From: a virus
Virus record (IMG/VR): IMGVR_UViG_3300035698_018074
Span: 1-45,869 of that record
Length of the DNA stretch: 45,869 nucleotides
Strand: one strand, 5' to 3'
The notes below the pieces were generated by a model. That model did no database searches. It was not told the DNA's origin and was given only the letters and a program-made list of their open reading frames with translations. Made by a program: the position numbers and the translations under genes. Shown in pieces: positions 36,465 to 45,296 of this stretch (its first letter is position 1; each line of letters opens with the position of its first letter).

Positions 36465-36800
36465 TTACCCCCATAAAAAAGTCTTGCCGTCCAGTTCAAT
36501 GTTCTTCGCGTCCTCATCAACGTCAACCATCCCTTTTTTACCTTTAACGATAACTTCCCGCTGAATGATTTTTCTTTTACACGAGCACACTCCGACTGTG
36601 TTTTCGGTCGGAATAAAAACGTTGTCAAGATTGCAACGCAGGAATTCAACGTCTTTTATCTCGGGGAAAACCTCGGTGTCGGGCGTCCCCTCTTGGTAAA
36701 AACAACTGCCAATAATAGTCGTTCCGCTGAATTCTGCCGGATCAATATCCAGGAACTTTTTACCCGTGAAATCTTTGTATGAATATTTTTCGTTTGTCAT
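36465..36800 (-). CDS. Conserved-looking phage protein (111 aa)
   Basis: The chain FSGTTIIGSCFYQEGTPDTE, DVEFLRCNLDNVFIPTENTV, then CSCKRKI resembles small phage proteins with a pentapeptide-like beta core and a Cys-rich turn. The start overlaps the previous stop. AGGGATGG lies upstream. Its role is unknown; the place suggests a head accessory protein. Confidence 0.6.
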   Translation of the reverse strand: MTNEKYSYKDFTGKKFLDIDPAEFSGTTIIGSCFYQEGTPDTEVFPEIKDVEFLRCNLDNVFIPTENTVGVCSCKRKIIQREVIVKGKKGMVDVDEDAKNIELDGKTFLWG

Positions 36801-36967
36801 GCCTGGCCATCCCTGTCATGGGCAAAGCCATCTTTAAACGCCCCACCGAACCATGTTCGGCGAGGCTCAGTGGAGGTGGCATACTCCGTAGGGATAAACC
36901 GAATATCTGCGGGTTCGACCCTATCCACGACCGCCTTGTCTGGCCTTCGATTCTGGTCTTCTCTCAC
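36797..36967 (-). CDS. Hypothetical basic/acidic small protein (56 aa)
   Basis: GTG at 36967 follows GGAGGTGGAC; a possible ATG at 36979 has no such site. The product is hydrophilic (REDQNRRPDKAVVDRVEPAD) with no clear fold. Linked by overlap to the next gene. Confidence 0.5.
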   Translation of the reverse strand: MREDQNRRPDKAVVDRVEPADIRFIPTEYATSTEPRRTWFGGAFKDGFAHDRDGQA

Positions 36968-36991
36968 GTCCACCTCCATCTTTACTCACGT

Positions 36992-38443
36992 TTAAAGCGT
37001 CCCGCCAGCGCCCACAACGGCTGACCCTGCGGAATCGAGTGCTTCCCACCACATATGTACAATAATCGTGCCATCACTGATGGCTGCCGCCCCAATCGTA
37101 TATCCGACATCCGCACCCTGAAAGACACAGAAGTCCAGGACCGCTCCCGAAATGGCTACCGGGCTCACGTCCGCAGGAGAGGCATCGACCCAAAGCTCCC
37201 CCGCATCTAGCTGGTTCGCCGCACCAGAGCCCCCGGCTGAAGTCGAAGCGATGATCCCTGCGGGGGTAATTTCATCCCCGAAGGTCAGGGTAGCAGTATC
37301 GGCGGCATCAGTCAGCGTCTCGGTACACTCGATGAGTACCCTCAAACGGATATTCCCAGTGACGGTCAGGACTTCATGGGAAGCTGCGGTGTTCCAGGTT
37401 GCGTTCGATAGGTCCACGGTAAGGGCTATGTAGTTCCTCGAACCGGCTGAATACTCGGCTTGTGGCACGGAACTACCTAAGACTTCCAAACTGGCGGAGT
37501 CAACGACACCTACGGTATCTACTGACCTTAACCACCCGGTTTCGGTCCCGAGTAACTGAACTGCATACCCGGTGCCTTTGTAGTTATAAATGTGGCTACC
37601 AGAAATCTCTATCCGGGTCCCGGAACCGTTACTCATGACTCCGGCAGTCCCGTAGTCCCCTATCAGTGTTGAACCCGTAAGGACCACTTTGTCTGGGTTC
37701 GTAATACCGAAAGAGAGGGCGGCAGTTGTGCCGACGTCGTCCGTGCCAGTGAACGTAACATTGTCGAAGGTTGCTCGATCCGCGTTGGCGTCGAGCAGAA
37801 CCCCGAGAGTCGCCTGTCCGCTCGCGTCGCCCGTGATAACCTCACAGCCTTTGAGTAGAAATCCGGCGGCGTTGATATCCAGGCCAGCCACAACAGCGTC
37901 AATGCCTGTCATATCGAGGACGATGTTTTCGAGGGTGATATTCGCCGCGTCAACATCGATATCGGCATTGACGCTCGTGCTCAGGGTAATGGTGGGTCGG
38001 TCTCTCCCGATACCGTGACCAATGATCCGTATATTGGCAACATCCAGGTCAAGACCGCCAGCAGTAATGACCGCCTCGGCATGACCCTCAACAACAATGA
38101 TCCAATCACCAGAGCTTGCGAGCCCAATACAGTAATCAAGCGTAGCACATGGGCGGTTGATATCGGACCCGTATCCAGCCGCGTCGAGAGCCTGGGAGTG
38201 GTTCGAATCAACGTACCATTTATCGCCGGTGGATTCCAATGCGTTTGTCTGTGACCAATTACCTCCTGGAATTCTCGTATCGTACATGCCGGTGCGTGTG
38301 CCTGTCTGGTCCCAGGCGTTGGCGTTGCTGAAAGATAGGGCGGATAGGACAACTACGCAGAATACAATCGCCGCTATCAACCCCCAATCTAATCTTCCGC
38401 CCCCTTCTTCCCACCGCCAGACTGATCTTTTGTTCTCTCCCAT
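36992..38443 (-). CDS. Beta-helix protein with signal-peptide-like start (483 aa)
   Basis: Residues 1-43: charged start, a hydrophobic span (GLIAAIVFCVVVLSALSFSN) and ANA, a good signal peptidase site. After it come Asp-rich, short-strand repeats (LDLDVANIRIIGHGIGRDRP, DIDVDAANITLENIVLDMTG), a right-handed beta-helix, then a beta-sandwich end (ISDGTIIVHMWWEALDSAGS). GGGAGGATTC is the ribosome site. It looks like a secreted or virion-surface protein, not an internal head part. Confidence 0.7.
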   Translation of the reverse strand: MGENKRSVWRWEEGGGRLDWGLIAAIVFCVVVLSALSFSNANAWDQTGTRTGMYDTRIPGGNWSQTNALESTGDKWYVDSNHSQALDAAGYGSDINRPCATLDYCIGLASSGDWIIVVEGHAEAVITAGGLDLDVANIRIIGHGIGRDRPTITLSTSVNADIDVDAANITLENIVLDMTGIDAVVAGLDINAAGFLLKGCEVITGDASGQATLGVLLDANADRATFDNVTFTGTDDVGTTAALSFGITNPDKVVLTGSTLIGDYGTAGVMSNGSGTRIEISGSHIYNYKGTGYAVQLLGTETGWLRSVDTVGVVDSASLEVLGSSVPQAEYSAGSRNYIALTVDLSNATWNTAASHEVLTVTGNIRLRVLIECTETLTDAADTATLTFGDEITPAGIIASTSAGGSGAANQLDAGELWVDASPADVSPVAISGAVLDFCVFQGADVGYTIGAAAISDGTIIVHMWWEALDSAGSAVVGAGGTL

Positions 38444-38476
38444 TCCGAATCCTCCCTTGTTAGCGACAGTTAAAAA

Positions 38477-38941
38477 TTAAGCCAAGACCGAAGGTGACTT
38501 ATCCTTCGTATGGCGGGGATCCAGCAGACACATTATAGTACATGGTCCCGAATCAGCCGCGTCACTTAGCGCCAACGTCAACCAAGGCTCCCCCTCAGTC
38601 AGCTTGTCATTCTCGATCTCAACTATCAACATCTTGTCTGTGTAGGTTGCTGCGGTCAGGGTCAACGTAGCGGCTGACGTGGTATCTCCAATAACGTCAC
38701 AGCCGGCAGAACCGAGAGCAGCCGACCCGAGGGCATATTTAAAAGTAAGGGCGGTAGTCTTAACACCGTCCGTTGCCCCTGAGTTGAGCGTCAAAACGGC
38801 GTCACCTGCCAAAGTACCGAAGAGAATAACAAACATGGCTCTGAAAGCCTTTGCCATATTAACACTGTCCGCGTCAACTCCGGCGTTGATGTCCGTAGAC
38901 ATCAACAGCGGCGCGACTTTTTTGATCTCCGATTGGTTCAT
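38477..38941 (-). CDS. Capsid-adjacent protein, possible decoration protein (154 aa)
   Basis: Lies directly after the capsid gene. The N-terminal part is helical (MNQSEIKKVAPLLMSTDINA), the rest a beta sandwich (LTLAALSDAAD-type pattern near 125). AGGAGATAGC precedes the ATG. The location and beta-rich form suggest a head decoration protein; no family match is claimed. Confidence 0.6.
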   Translation of the reverse strand: MNQSEIKKVAPLLMSTDINAGVDADSVNMAKAFRAMFVILFGTLAGDAVLTLNSGATDGVKTTALTFKYALGSAALGSAGCDVIGDTTSAATLTLTAATYTDKMLIVEIENDKLTEGEPWLTLALSDAADSGPCTIMCLLDPRHTKDKSPSVLA

Positions 38942-38953
38942 GCTATCTCCTGT

Positions 38954-38976
38954 GAGGGCGCGTTGTGTGCGCCCTC
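38954..38976 (-). other. Stem-loop after the major capsid gene
   Basis: Perfect 8-bp stem GAGGGCGC/GCGCCCTC with a 7-nt loop lies in the 69-bp gap after the capsid stop and before the next ribosome site. Without a T-run it may stabilise capsid mRNA or reduce downstream transcription. Confidence 0.6.
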
Positions 38977-39010
38977 TGTAAAAAGTCTGCTTCTATTCTG
39001 TCTTTACCGG

Positions 39011-40402
39011 CTATCTTGCAGCCAAAGTGACCATCGGTGAAATGGTGTTCGTACCATTGGCCGGGGTGAGTGGGGACAACCACCTGGGCTGTCCGTCAAA
39101 CATGAGCACCGACCGGAAAGCCCTTTCATCCGTCATCCAGTGTACGTGGATGCTGGTCTCTTCCCGCATTGAACCCGTGTCCACTGTATAATACTGGGAA
39201 AGATCACACAGTATGATGTCCCCGACCGTACCAAGAGTAGACGCTTGCTCAATCACGTAGCAGGGGAGGCCGTTGAGAGTTTTAGTCCTCACTCCCATGC
39301 TGTACTCATTTTTGAACAGGGGTACCCGCTCTCCTCCTGTGCCAACGCTAATTGACAACTGCGTGAGTTGTTTCTGGGTGTCGCGGTTAATGAAGTAAGC
39401 GAGACTGGACGACTCGTTGGAAATTCTGGACTCCATATCAAGGATGTTGTCGAGCACTATCGTTTTGGCTGCTTGGCCTGACACTTTAGGTACAGTGACC
39501 AGGCATGGTGCATTCAACAACCCCTGGGCTTCCCGCACACCTGTTCCACGAAAAACAAGGTCCTGCGTTTTATACGCATACTCTTCCCGGAAAAGTCCCT
39601 GGACCTCTTGCCCTAAGAAAGTCACGTTGCGGAGCATCAGTTCGGAGACAGTCCAGTGACCTGTCAACGCGCTTGGCTCGATCCGAATTTTATTGAATTT
39701 CGTCTTTGAACTGGTGAACTCCTCTAACTCAGATTGTGTGTATACACGAATTCCACCCCCGCGAGACCCCGTAACCCGGCTGGTTTCGTCAATTCCGACG
39801 ACCTCCAAGAACTGGGTTCCAGGAGACAGGGTACGCTTACGTGTCCGTTTCAGGGCTTCAGAGTTGTTGTATCCCTGGTGAATCAGGTCCATAGCAACTT
39901 CACCCTGAAGTGCAATAGATCCGTCCGAAGGTGCGCCATAGGTGAAACCACCGACACTGGCCGCACGGGTCTCTTCATTTTCCGTTTTGCGGGTCTCCGC
40001 GTACTTTGCTTGATTGCGCTTTTCACATTGCTGTAACCGCGAACGGGCCTCTTTAAGCGTGGTTCGGTCAGTGTCCAGGCTACTGACTGTGCGAATGTCA
40101 CATAAGTTGAGGCCCAACTTATGCGCAGTGGAACCCCGGTAAATCTCCTGGTCCGGGGCCGTGATTGCCCGTTGATCCTCAGCCGCAGGGGGCAAGTCAC
40201 CATACTCATCCAGACTAACTCGGAACGCGTCCCGCTCCTCCTTCTCCTTCAGCGCCCTAAGTCCAGCGTCGGCGGCTTTCATCCCGTCGAAAGCTACACC
40301 CTCTGCCGTTCGCTCCTCTGCCGTCAATTCGGTCTTGGCTCGGAGTTCATCGTACTTCAACTTGTGAGCCCGAAGCTCTGCTATTAACTCTGCATACGTC
40401 AT
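39011..40402 (-). CDS. HK97-type major capsid protein (463 aa)
   Basis: Residues 1-150 are a charged coiled-coil delta domain (scaffold part; TYAELIAELRAHKLKYDELR) likely removed by the protease near RAASVGG. The rest has the HK97 capsid fold: the SPGTQFLEVVGIDETSRVTG start, HWTVSELMLRNVTFLGQEVQ in the spine helix, the FRGTGVREAQGLLN motif, and the end APMV-type beta strands. It follows protease and portal genes in standard order and overlaps the protease stop. Confidence 0.92.
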   Translation of the reverse strand: MTYAELIAELRAHKLKYDELRAKTELTAEERTAEGVAFDGMKAADAGLRALKEKEERDAFRVSLDEYGDLPPAAEDQRAITAPDQEIYRGSTAHKLGLNLCDIRTVSSLDTDRTTLKEARSRLQQCEKRNQAKYAETRKTENEETRAASVGGFTYGAPSDGSIALQGEVAMDLIHQGYNNSEALKRTRKRTLSPGTQFLEVVGIDETSRVTGSRGGGIRVYTQSELEEFTSSKTKFNKIRIEPSALTGHWTVSELMLRNVTFLGQEVQGLFREEYAYKTQDLVFRGTGVREAQGLLNAPCLVTVPKVSGQAAKTIVLDNILDMESRISNESSSLAYFINRDTQKQLTQLSISVGTGGERVPLFKNEYSMGVRTKTLNGLPCYVIEQASTLGTVGDIILCDLSQYYTVDTGSMREETSIHVHWMTDERAFRSVLMFDGQPRWLSPLTPANGTNTISPMVTLAAR

Positions 40403-41052
40403 TACTCAATCCCCCACTCACGGCAAATCCGGGCCGCGTCCGTCTCTCGCTTCTCCATTAAACTAAACGCCTCGTCACCAAAGGACCTCTGGTTAACTGC
40501 ACCACTAAAGACGTAAGCCGGGTTCACAACCCAGGAAACATCGTATAGGTTTTCACAGCCGTCTTTCTTGAGTATCCTGGTTTCCGTCCGCTCTATACGA
40601 TTCCAAATGTACTTATCACCATCATCCTCGTCTGTCGCGCCACGTTTCACGCGAAAGTGGAACGAGCAACCCCGGAGCATCTTTGCCTGAATCGGGGCTA
40701 TCAGAAGATCTTTGATGGTGGATGTGTCTAAAGGGGCAGTCTCATACCTAAGCCCGATAGCATCCTCCTCTAACTTCAGCCACCCGGTTTTGCCCTCTGC
40801 ACCCTGTCGAGCACCCATAAACATGGGGTTGTGGTCAATCACAGCCGGAGTTTCCATTTTTGCAATCGCAGACGCGAAGAATCCAGGCTCTATGTACTCA
40901 CGATAGCGGCCCTGGATAAATGGGAGGTTGAATTTGGCAAAGTAGCCAAACAAAATTAAGGGCTGGTTGTCGGTGGCCGCCCTTACCTCAAGGTCCCCTG
41001 CGCCAAGGAACAGATGGCGCTTCTCTTTGTCGTTAGGCTCTCTCTTTGCCAT
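40402..41052 (-). CDS. Prohead protease, HK97/U35 type (216 aa)
   Basis: Serine protease that matures the capsid. AVIDHNPMF carries the catalytic His at residue 74 and GCSFHFRV the catalytic Ser at 130; LILFGYFAKFNLPFIQGRYR and YDVSWVVNPAYVFSGA fit the family start and end. I use the start at 41052, about 9 nt after GAGG; an ATG at 41061 lies too close to its site. Overlaps the portal gene by 20 bp. Confidence 0.92.
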   Translation of the reverse strand: MAKREPNDKEKRHLFLGAGDLEVRAATDNQPLILFGYFAKFNLPFIQGRYREYIEPGFFASAIAKMETPAVIDHNPMFMGARQGAEGKTGWLKLEEDAIGLRYETAPLDTSTIKDLLIAPIQAKMLRGCSFHFRVKRGATDEDDGDKYIWNRIERTETRILKKDGCENLYDVSWVVNPAYVFSGAVNQRSFGDEAFSLMEKRETDAARICREWGIE

Positions 41053-42298
41053 TTTCCTCATCCTCCTCCAGTGTTTCTACAGGAATGACCGGGCCAGTGT
41101 TTACTTGGACGCGGCCTATGTCGCCACCCTGAACGGGATTCATGTCTTCAAGCTCAAGGATTCGGTTCAGCGGGAACCCCATACGCCATAGTTTCTCGAA
41201 CTTCATCATACGGGCCTTCGTGTCGGACTGAAGGGCCGCTGACATATTGTACCGGATGCGAAGGCCTCTCTTGGTCTCCGCCGGTGTAAGGAGCTTGTGC
41301 GTTAGTTCCTGTTCGTCTATGGATGTTCGAGGCAACAAAGCACTACCGTAATACCGGATCGTTTCCTGTTCTGAGTTATTGTAGTTGGTATTGGATTCCG
41401 AAACAGAACCCCGTGAAAGAGGAACACCGAAAATACCGAAGACATCTGTCTGGGACATCCGGAGGAGTTCAACGAATTGCTGATCAGCCATTTTGGCTTC
41501 AAAGGCCCTAAATATGGCCCCGTTTTCAAGTGTCATCGGGACCTTGGATTTAAAGTTCCCTCCGAACTTTCGTTCCAATGCCTCTCGGAACTTGGCCTCG
41601 TTTTTACCCAATGAAACCCCGGCAGGGAACTCTATGGTACCGCCAGGGTTCATGCCGTTCTTAAAAAAGTTCCCCTCGAATCTGCCCATTTCGTACAGTA
41701 GTCCAACTTGCTCCTTGACATACTGCCGAATGACTGAATCTCCCCATACGGGGGATTGGAGCGACCACCCGCGAGAATGGATAATGTCCTTCTCTGGCAC
41801 CACCCTATACATCCAGCCATCATGGACCTTGTAGAAAAGGTCCTGCCTTTCGAACGTCCGTTCCTCAAATACTCCGCCCCATTTGTCTGAAACCTGTGCG
41901 TTAAGAGGGTGGATGCGCCTCAACTCCTTAGCTTCTCCACTACGAGATCTTGCGATGTACCCCACAGAATTACCCTCCGTGAGCCAATCCATCATACGCT
42001 GTTTTTTCCACAGTGTGGAGGACCATCGACTTGAGGGTCGTTGCTTGAGGAGATAGGACAAGTTGCCCAAGACCTCAATCTTACCCATGTTGGGAATTTT
42101 GCGAATCACCCTGAGAGGTAGTGTGGAGATGTCATCCGATATGGCGTTTGCACACGTGTAGACGGCACTAACGCCAAGGGACTGGTGCATCTGTAGCGGA
42201 GGTCCGGCATGCGAACTCGCAGAGAAAGTGAAGCCTGACCAAAAGCGGTCATCATTGGGATCACCTGAGCGTCGTTCAGAGAAGTCGAAAAGCGCCAT
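41033..42298 (-). CDS. Portal protein, HK97 type (421 aa)
   Basis: The family pattern is complete: SLGVSAVYTCANAISDDIST, then NSVGYIARSRSGEAKELRRI, GDSVIRQYVKEQVGLLYEMG, FFKNGMNPGGTIEFPAGVSL, GVPLSRGSVSESNTNYNNSE and a final NPVQGGDIGRVQVN. It builds the twelve-fold ring through which DNA enters the head. The start overlaps the stop of a small membrane gene (TAATG), a common coupling in this operon. Confidence 0.93.
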   Translation of the reverse strand: MALFDFSERRSGDPNDDRFWSGFTFSASSHAGPPLQMHQSLGVSAVYTCANAISDDISTLPLRVIRKIPNMGKIEVLGNLSYLLKQRPSSRWSSTLWKKQRMMDWLTEGNSVGYIARSRSGEAKELRRIHPLNAQVSDKWGGVFEERTFERQDLFYKVHDGWMYRVVPEKDIIHSRGWSLQSPVWGDSVIRQYVKEQVGLLYEMGRFEGNFFKNGMNPGGTIEFPAGVSLGKNEAKFREALERKFGGNFKSKVPMTLENGAIFRAFEAKMADQQFVELLRMSQTDVFGIFGVPLSRGSVSESNTNYNNSEQETIRYYGSALLPRTSIDEQELTHKLLTPAETKRGLRIRYNMSAALQSDTKARMMKFEKLWRMGFPLNRILELEDMNPVQGGDIGRVQVNTGPVIPVETLEEDEENGKERA

Positions 42299-42489
42299 TA
42301 TGTTTTCTTTCTCTTCGGGGACATCGCTATTCCGAGAATCAGGGCCAGGCTGCCGAAGGTGAGGAACGCAGGTCCAGTGCCGTACATAAGGTAGATTCCG
42401 ATAGTGATATCGACGGTCCCGGTCACTATCAACGTGTCAGGGAACGTAATATCAGACAGCGCCAGTTGCAATGCGTTTTTAGGTTTCAC
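42298..42489 (-). CDS. Small two-span membrane protein (63 aa)
   Basis: GTG start with a strong AAGGAGGTACA site. Two hydrophobic stretches (TGTVDITIGIYLMYG and AFLTFGSLALILGIAM) and a basic end (SPKRKKT) point to a short membrane protein. Small membrane genes between large terminase and portal genes are known in phages, but their role is not clear. Confidence 0.7.
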   Translation of the reverse strand: MKPKNALQLALSDITFPDTLIVTGTVDITIGIYLMYGTGPAFLTFGSLALILGIAMSPKRKKT

Positions 42490-42502
42490 TGTACCTCCTT
42501 GT

Positions 42503-42580
42503 GGTTGCGGGGGGGGGCAGAATCGAACTATCGTAAGTAGGCTTATGCGACCTACTATAGAACCAACACCCTCCCCCGCA
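42503..42580 (-). other. tRNA-like fold, degenerate (CAT anticodon?)
   Basis: On the minus strand TGCGGGG pairs with CCCCGCA, followed by A and CCA, as in initiator-type tRNAs. A stem TAGGT/GCCTA encloses CGCATAA with CAT at the anticodon position, and a TTCGATT loop follows. Against a working tRNA: base 33 is G rather than T, the D-arm does not pair, one T-stem pair is bad, and a run of nine C adds about three bases. It is a tRNA remnant or mimic, or chance. Confidence 0.35.
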
Positions 42581-42708
42581 ATAGCTATGATCTTTCTTCG
42601 CCCGTCGCCGTAAGGATCGGCAGTCCGGTGGACATTCGTCCAGGACCAGCCACATCGTCATGCGTTGGGTTACCCTTTCGGTCGTAACATCCGACGGGCG
42701 AAGAAAAA

Positions 42709-44424
42709 TTATACCATACTCCCCGAGTTACCCCCATTCCCCTCTACCCACAACATGGCACGACTGAAGGCCATTATAAGGGCCACGGTTCCGTCGTTCT
42801 TCTTGTCCGCAGACGGTTTACGTGGATAGATGTTCTCCTTGTAATCCCGGATACAGAGCGTATTACTGATCATCCACTTCATGACCGGGTTTGAATCGTG
42901 GTGGAAGACCGAGTCTAAAATTGCGGCCTCGACCTTTTTCATCGGCTCAGACAGTTTCGCGACCTGGTGCTCCACTTTCACTAAAGTAAGACCCTTGTTC
43001 GTCATCCTCGTGGAAAAGGAAGTGGCCTGAAAAGGGTCGTATGTAATTTCCTGCAACGTCGTATCGTCGGCCTCGGCAAAGGCCTCAATGTCGTCTTCAA
43101 TAACCTCGAAATCGATAGTGAATCCGGGAGTCGTTGTTATCAGCCCTTCCGACGCCCACCCATCATACGAAGCGTTACTGCTTAACTGGACGGTTTCCTC
43201 CGGGAGGTAAAAGTCAAAGAAAGCCACATACTCATTCGCTTCCGTCACAAAAAGGTAGACAACTGCGGCCATGTCTTTTAGAGAGGCCAAATCCACCCCG
43301 ATCCAGCATGGGCAGCCGTGAAAGTCCTTCTTCTCTAACTTCGCGTTCCCCCTGGCCTCCCAAGCTTCAGCAGAGACCCATAACTCAGTGGCGTTACACC
43401 ATATATTAAAGTGCTTGGTCAAAACTGAGTTCCTTGCCGAAGGTACATTTATAGCCCTTCTCACTTGACTTAACATGTCGTCCGGGTCCACCGAGATTCC
43501 GTAATTCGGATTTGCCTTTCGCCAGGCCTTCTCCGTCCTCCAATCATCCTCCTTGTCTAAGGTGTAAATGATGGAGAAAAACGTTTCGTCTCGTTCTGTC
43601 CAAGGGGCGGTTAAATTAGTCTCGGCGTAGCCCCGGAGTTCAAAGCATATACCTGCAAAATCCGTGCCAGCCGTTGTGATAAGCCATACTAAACTCTGCT
43701 TGCGTGCCCCGACCCCGGATCGAATCACCTCGTATACGTCCCTTTTCTTGTGCGCGTGGAACTCGTCCACAAGCGCAAAGTGGGGGTTGAGGCCGTCAAG
43801 GGTGTCCCCATCCGAGGACAGCGCCTCAAATACCGAGTCAGTACGTTCTACTGCCAGACTGTACCTGTACGTTTTTACCCCGTAGTGGCTACGAAGGGCC
43901 GAATTCTTACGGACCATTGAGCGGGCGATGTTGAAAGCGATGCGGGCCTGGGTCCGCGTAGTGGCCGCATTATATACCTCGGCCCCGGCCTCGCGGTCTG
44001 CTAAAAACGCGTACAGAGCTACAGCCGCGCTGATCGTGGTCTTCGCGTTTTTCCTCGGTACCTCGAAGTAGACCATTCGAAATCGACGGAACCTGGTTTT
44101 CTTATCTACCCACCCGAAAACCGTGGTAAGGATGAAACACATCCAAGGCGCCATGACCAGGAGCTTAGCTTCAAGTGCCCACTCACCCTTAACGTGGTGT
44201 AGAAGTTCAACGAAACGCACAACGCGGGAGGCGGCCTCCTTGTCGAAGCGCCAGCGAAAATCCTTCCGCTGAAGGTCTTCCACCTGGCGACGGCAAGCGG
44301 CGTGGACCAGTTTTCCGGCATCGACCTTGCCCGAGAGGACATCTTCTATGTACGCATTGGCGACCTTCACAGGCGTGTAATCGCCCTTCAGCGCAGGTTT
44401 CTTCGCCTTACGTATGGAAGCCAT
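42709..44424 (-). CDS. Terminase large subunit, HK97-type (571 aa)
   Basis: DNA-packaging motor with ATPase and nuclease. EVPRKNAKTT (residues 121-130) is the Walker A-like loop, FALVDEFHAH (216-225) the Walker B with its Glu, TTAG (about 250) motif III, and WIGVDLASLKD (374-384) begins the RNase H-like nuclease; IMAFSRAML is near the end. Length and pattern fit Terminase_1. It starts 4 bp after the small subunit stop. Confidence 0.94.
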   Translation of the reverse strand: MASIRKAKKPALKGDYTPVKVANAYIEDVLSGKVDAGKLVHAACRRQVEDLQRKDFRWRFDKEAASRVVRFVELLHHVKGEWALEAKLLVMAPWMCFILTTVFGWVDKKTRFRRFRMVYFEVPRKNAKTTISAAVALYAFLADREAGAEVYNAATTRTQARIAFNIARSMVRKNSALRSHYGVKTYRYSLAVERTDSVFEALSSDGDTLDGLNPHFALVDEFHAHKKRDVYEVIRSGVGARKQSLVWLITTAGTDFAGICFELRGYAETNLTAPWTERDETFFSIIYTLDKEDDWRTEKAWRKANPNYGISVDPDDMLSQVRRAINVPSARNSVLTKHFNIWCNATELWVSAEAWEARGNAKLEKKDFHGCPCWIGVDLASLKDMAAVVYLFVTEANEYVAFFDFYLPEETVQLSSNASYDGWASEGLITTTPGFTIDFEVIEDDIEAFAEADDTTLQEITYDPFQATSFSTRMTNKGLTLVKVEHQVAKLSEPMKKVEAAILDSVFHHDSNPVMKWMISNTLCIRDYKENIYPRKPSADKKNDGTVALIMAFSRAMLWVEGNGGNSGSMV

Positions 44425-44427
44425 GGA

Positions 44428-44886
44428 TCACAGGCCCCCGGCTTTGTACGGATTATCACTCTGCTCATCTGGTAGCTTGATATTCACTCGCCCACGGGAG
44501 GCCGGAGTAAAGCCTAGTTCGATAGCAACCCTCAGGATCTGTTTATACATGGCATTCACTATACCAAGTCGAGGATTCTGGATCAGGTTCCCTGATTTTG
44601 TGGATATCACCGCATCCTCTTTTTCAAGCTTCTTGGTCTCATTGACCCAGAAACCGTAGTAGTAGCAGTATCCACCTATGGCGGCGGCGTCCGTCTGTGC
44701 CAGGAGTCCAGCTTTATCCAGGAGGACCGTGAGTCGGTCCCACTCCTTTTTCGCCGCACCCTTGAGATAGGCCGGGCGGTCGGGAGTTCCCATAATGGGC
44801 TTGAACTCAACACTTAGGTCATTCTTACGGCCAGCGGACGTGGAGGTCCCCTTCTTCTGGGACTTGGTCTTCGGTTTAGGGGCCAT
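44428..44886 (-). CDS. Terminase small subunit, P27 family (152 aa)
   Basis: The basic, Ser/Thr-rich start is followed by PAYLKGAAKKEWDRLTVLLD, AGLLAQTDAAAIGGYCYYYG and GNLIQNPRLGIVNAMYKQIL, the standard P27 pattern. It binds phage DNA at the packaging site and hands it to the large subunit. A ribosome site (AGGGG) is about 13 nt upstream, wider than usual. Confidence 0.92.
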   Translation of the reverse strand: MAPKPKTKSQKKGTSTSAGRKNDLSVEFKPIMGTPDRPAYLKGAAKKEWDRLTVLLDKAGLLAQTDAAAIGGYCYYYGFWVNETKKLEKEDAVISTKSGNLIQNPRLGIVNAMYKQILRVAIELGFTPASRGRVNIKLPDEQSDNPYKAGGL

Positions 44887-44942
44887 AGGTTTTTTTGACC
44901 CCTATGCCTCTGTGCTGGCCCACTCTCGACGCAATTGTCGGT

Positions 44943-45296
44943 TCAGTTCCCATTTCTCTTCCTCCCGTGGATTATTTCATGGTGATCCCGGCAGACCGGA
45001 AGCACGTTTTCCTCGTCGAGTAGCGCCCCGCCCTCCTCTACAGGGACGATGTGGTGGCCCACTGTAGCCACTGAAGAACAGGGTGGGCTACATGCATACC
45101 GGCAGTACCAATTCTCTTCCTTGCATAGTATGTGCTTCCGGAGCTTGTTCCACTGCCGGCCATAGTTCTTATGCTTCCGTGGACCATAGCCCTGTGATCT
45201 CGTCCTCGTGTGTTCCGGGCAGTGGCGAGTGGCACATAGGACGTGGCACCCCGGCTCCCAACACTCGGACAGGGGCAGGGCGTTGGCATTAGTCAC
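44943..45296 (-). CDS. HNH endonuclease (117 aa)
   Basis: The HNH core is complete: VGHHIVPVEEGG (catalytic His at 81-82), ENVLPVCRDHHEIIH with Asn97 and the last His at 105-106, and zinc cysteines before it (CKEENWYC, CSPPC). Phage HNH enzymes next to terminase cut DNA at packaging. The GTG start at 45296 has GGAAG about 7 nt upstream; a longer frame to 45332 overlaps the previous gene. The N-terminal Cys/His set (CHVLCATRHCPEH) may bind a second zinc. Confidence 0.9.
   Translation of the reverse strand: MTNANALPLSECWEPGCHVLCATRHCPEHTRTRSQGYGPRKHKNYGRQWNKLRKHILCKEENWYCRYACSPPCSSVATVGHHIVPVEEGGALLDEENVLPVCRDHHEIIHGRKRNGN

Noticed and set aside
42479-42661. 60-residue frame over the tRNA-like element
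   Set aside because: It overlaps a structured G/C run and has no ribosome site; the 63-aa membrane gene starts just after it with a good one.
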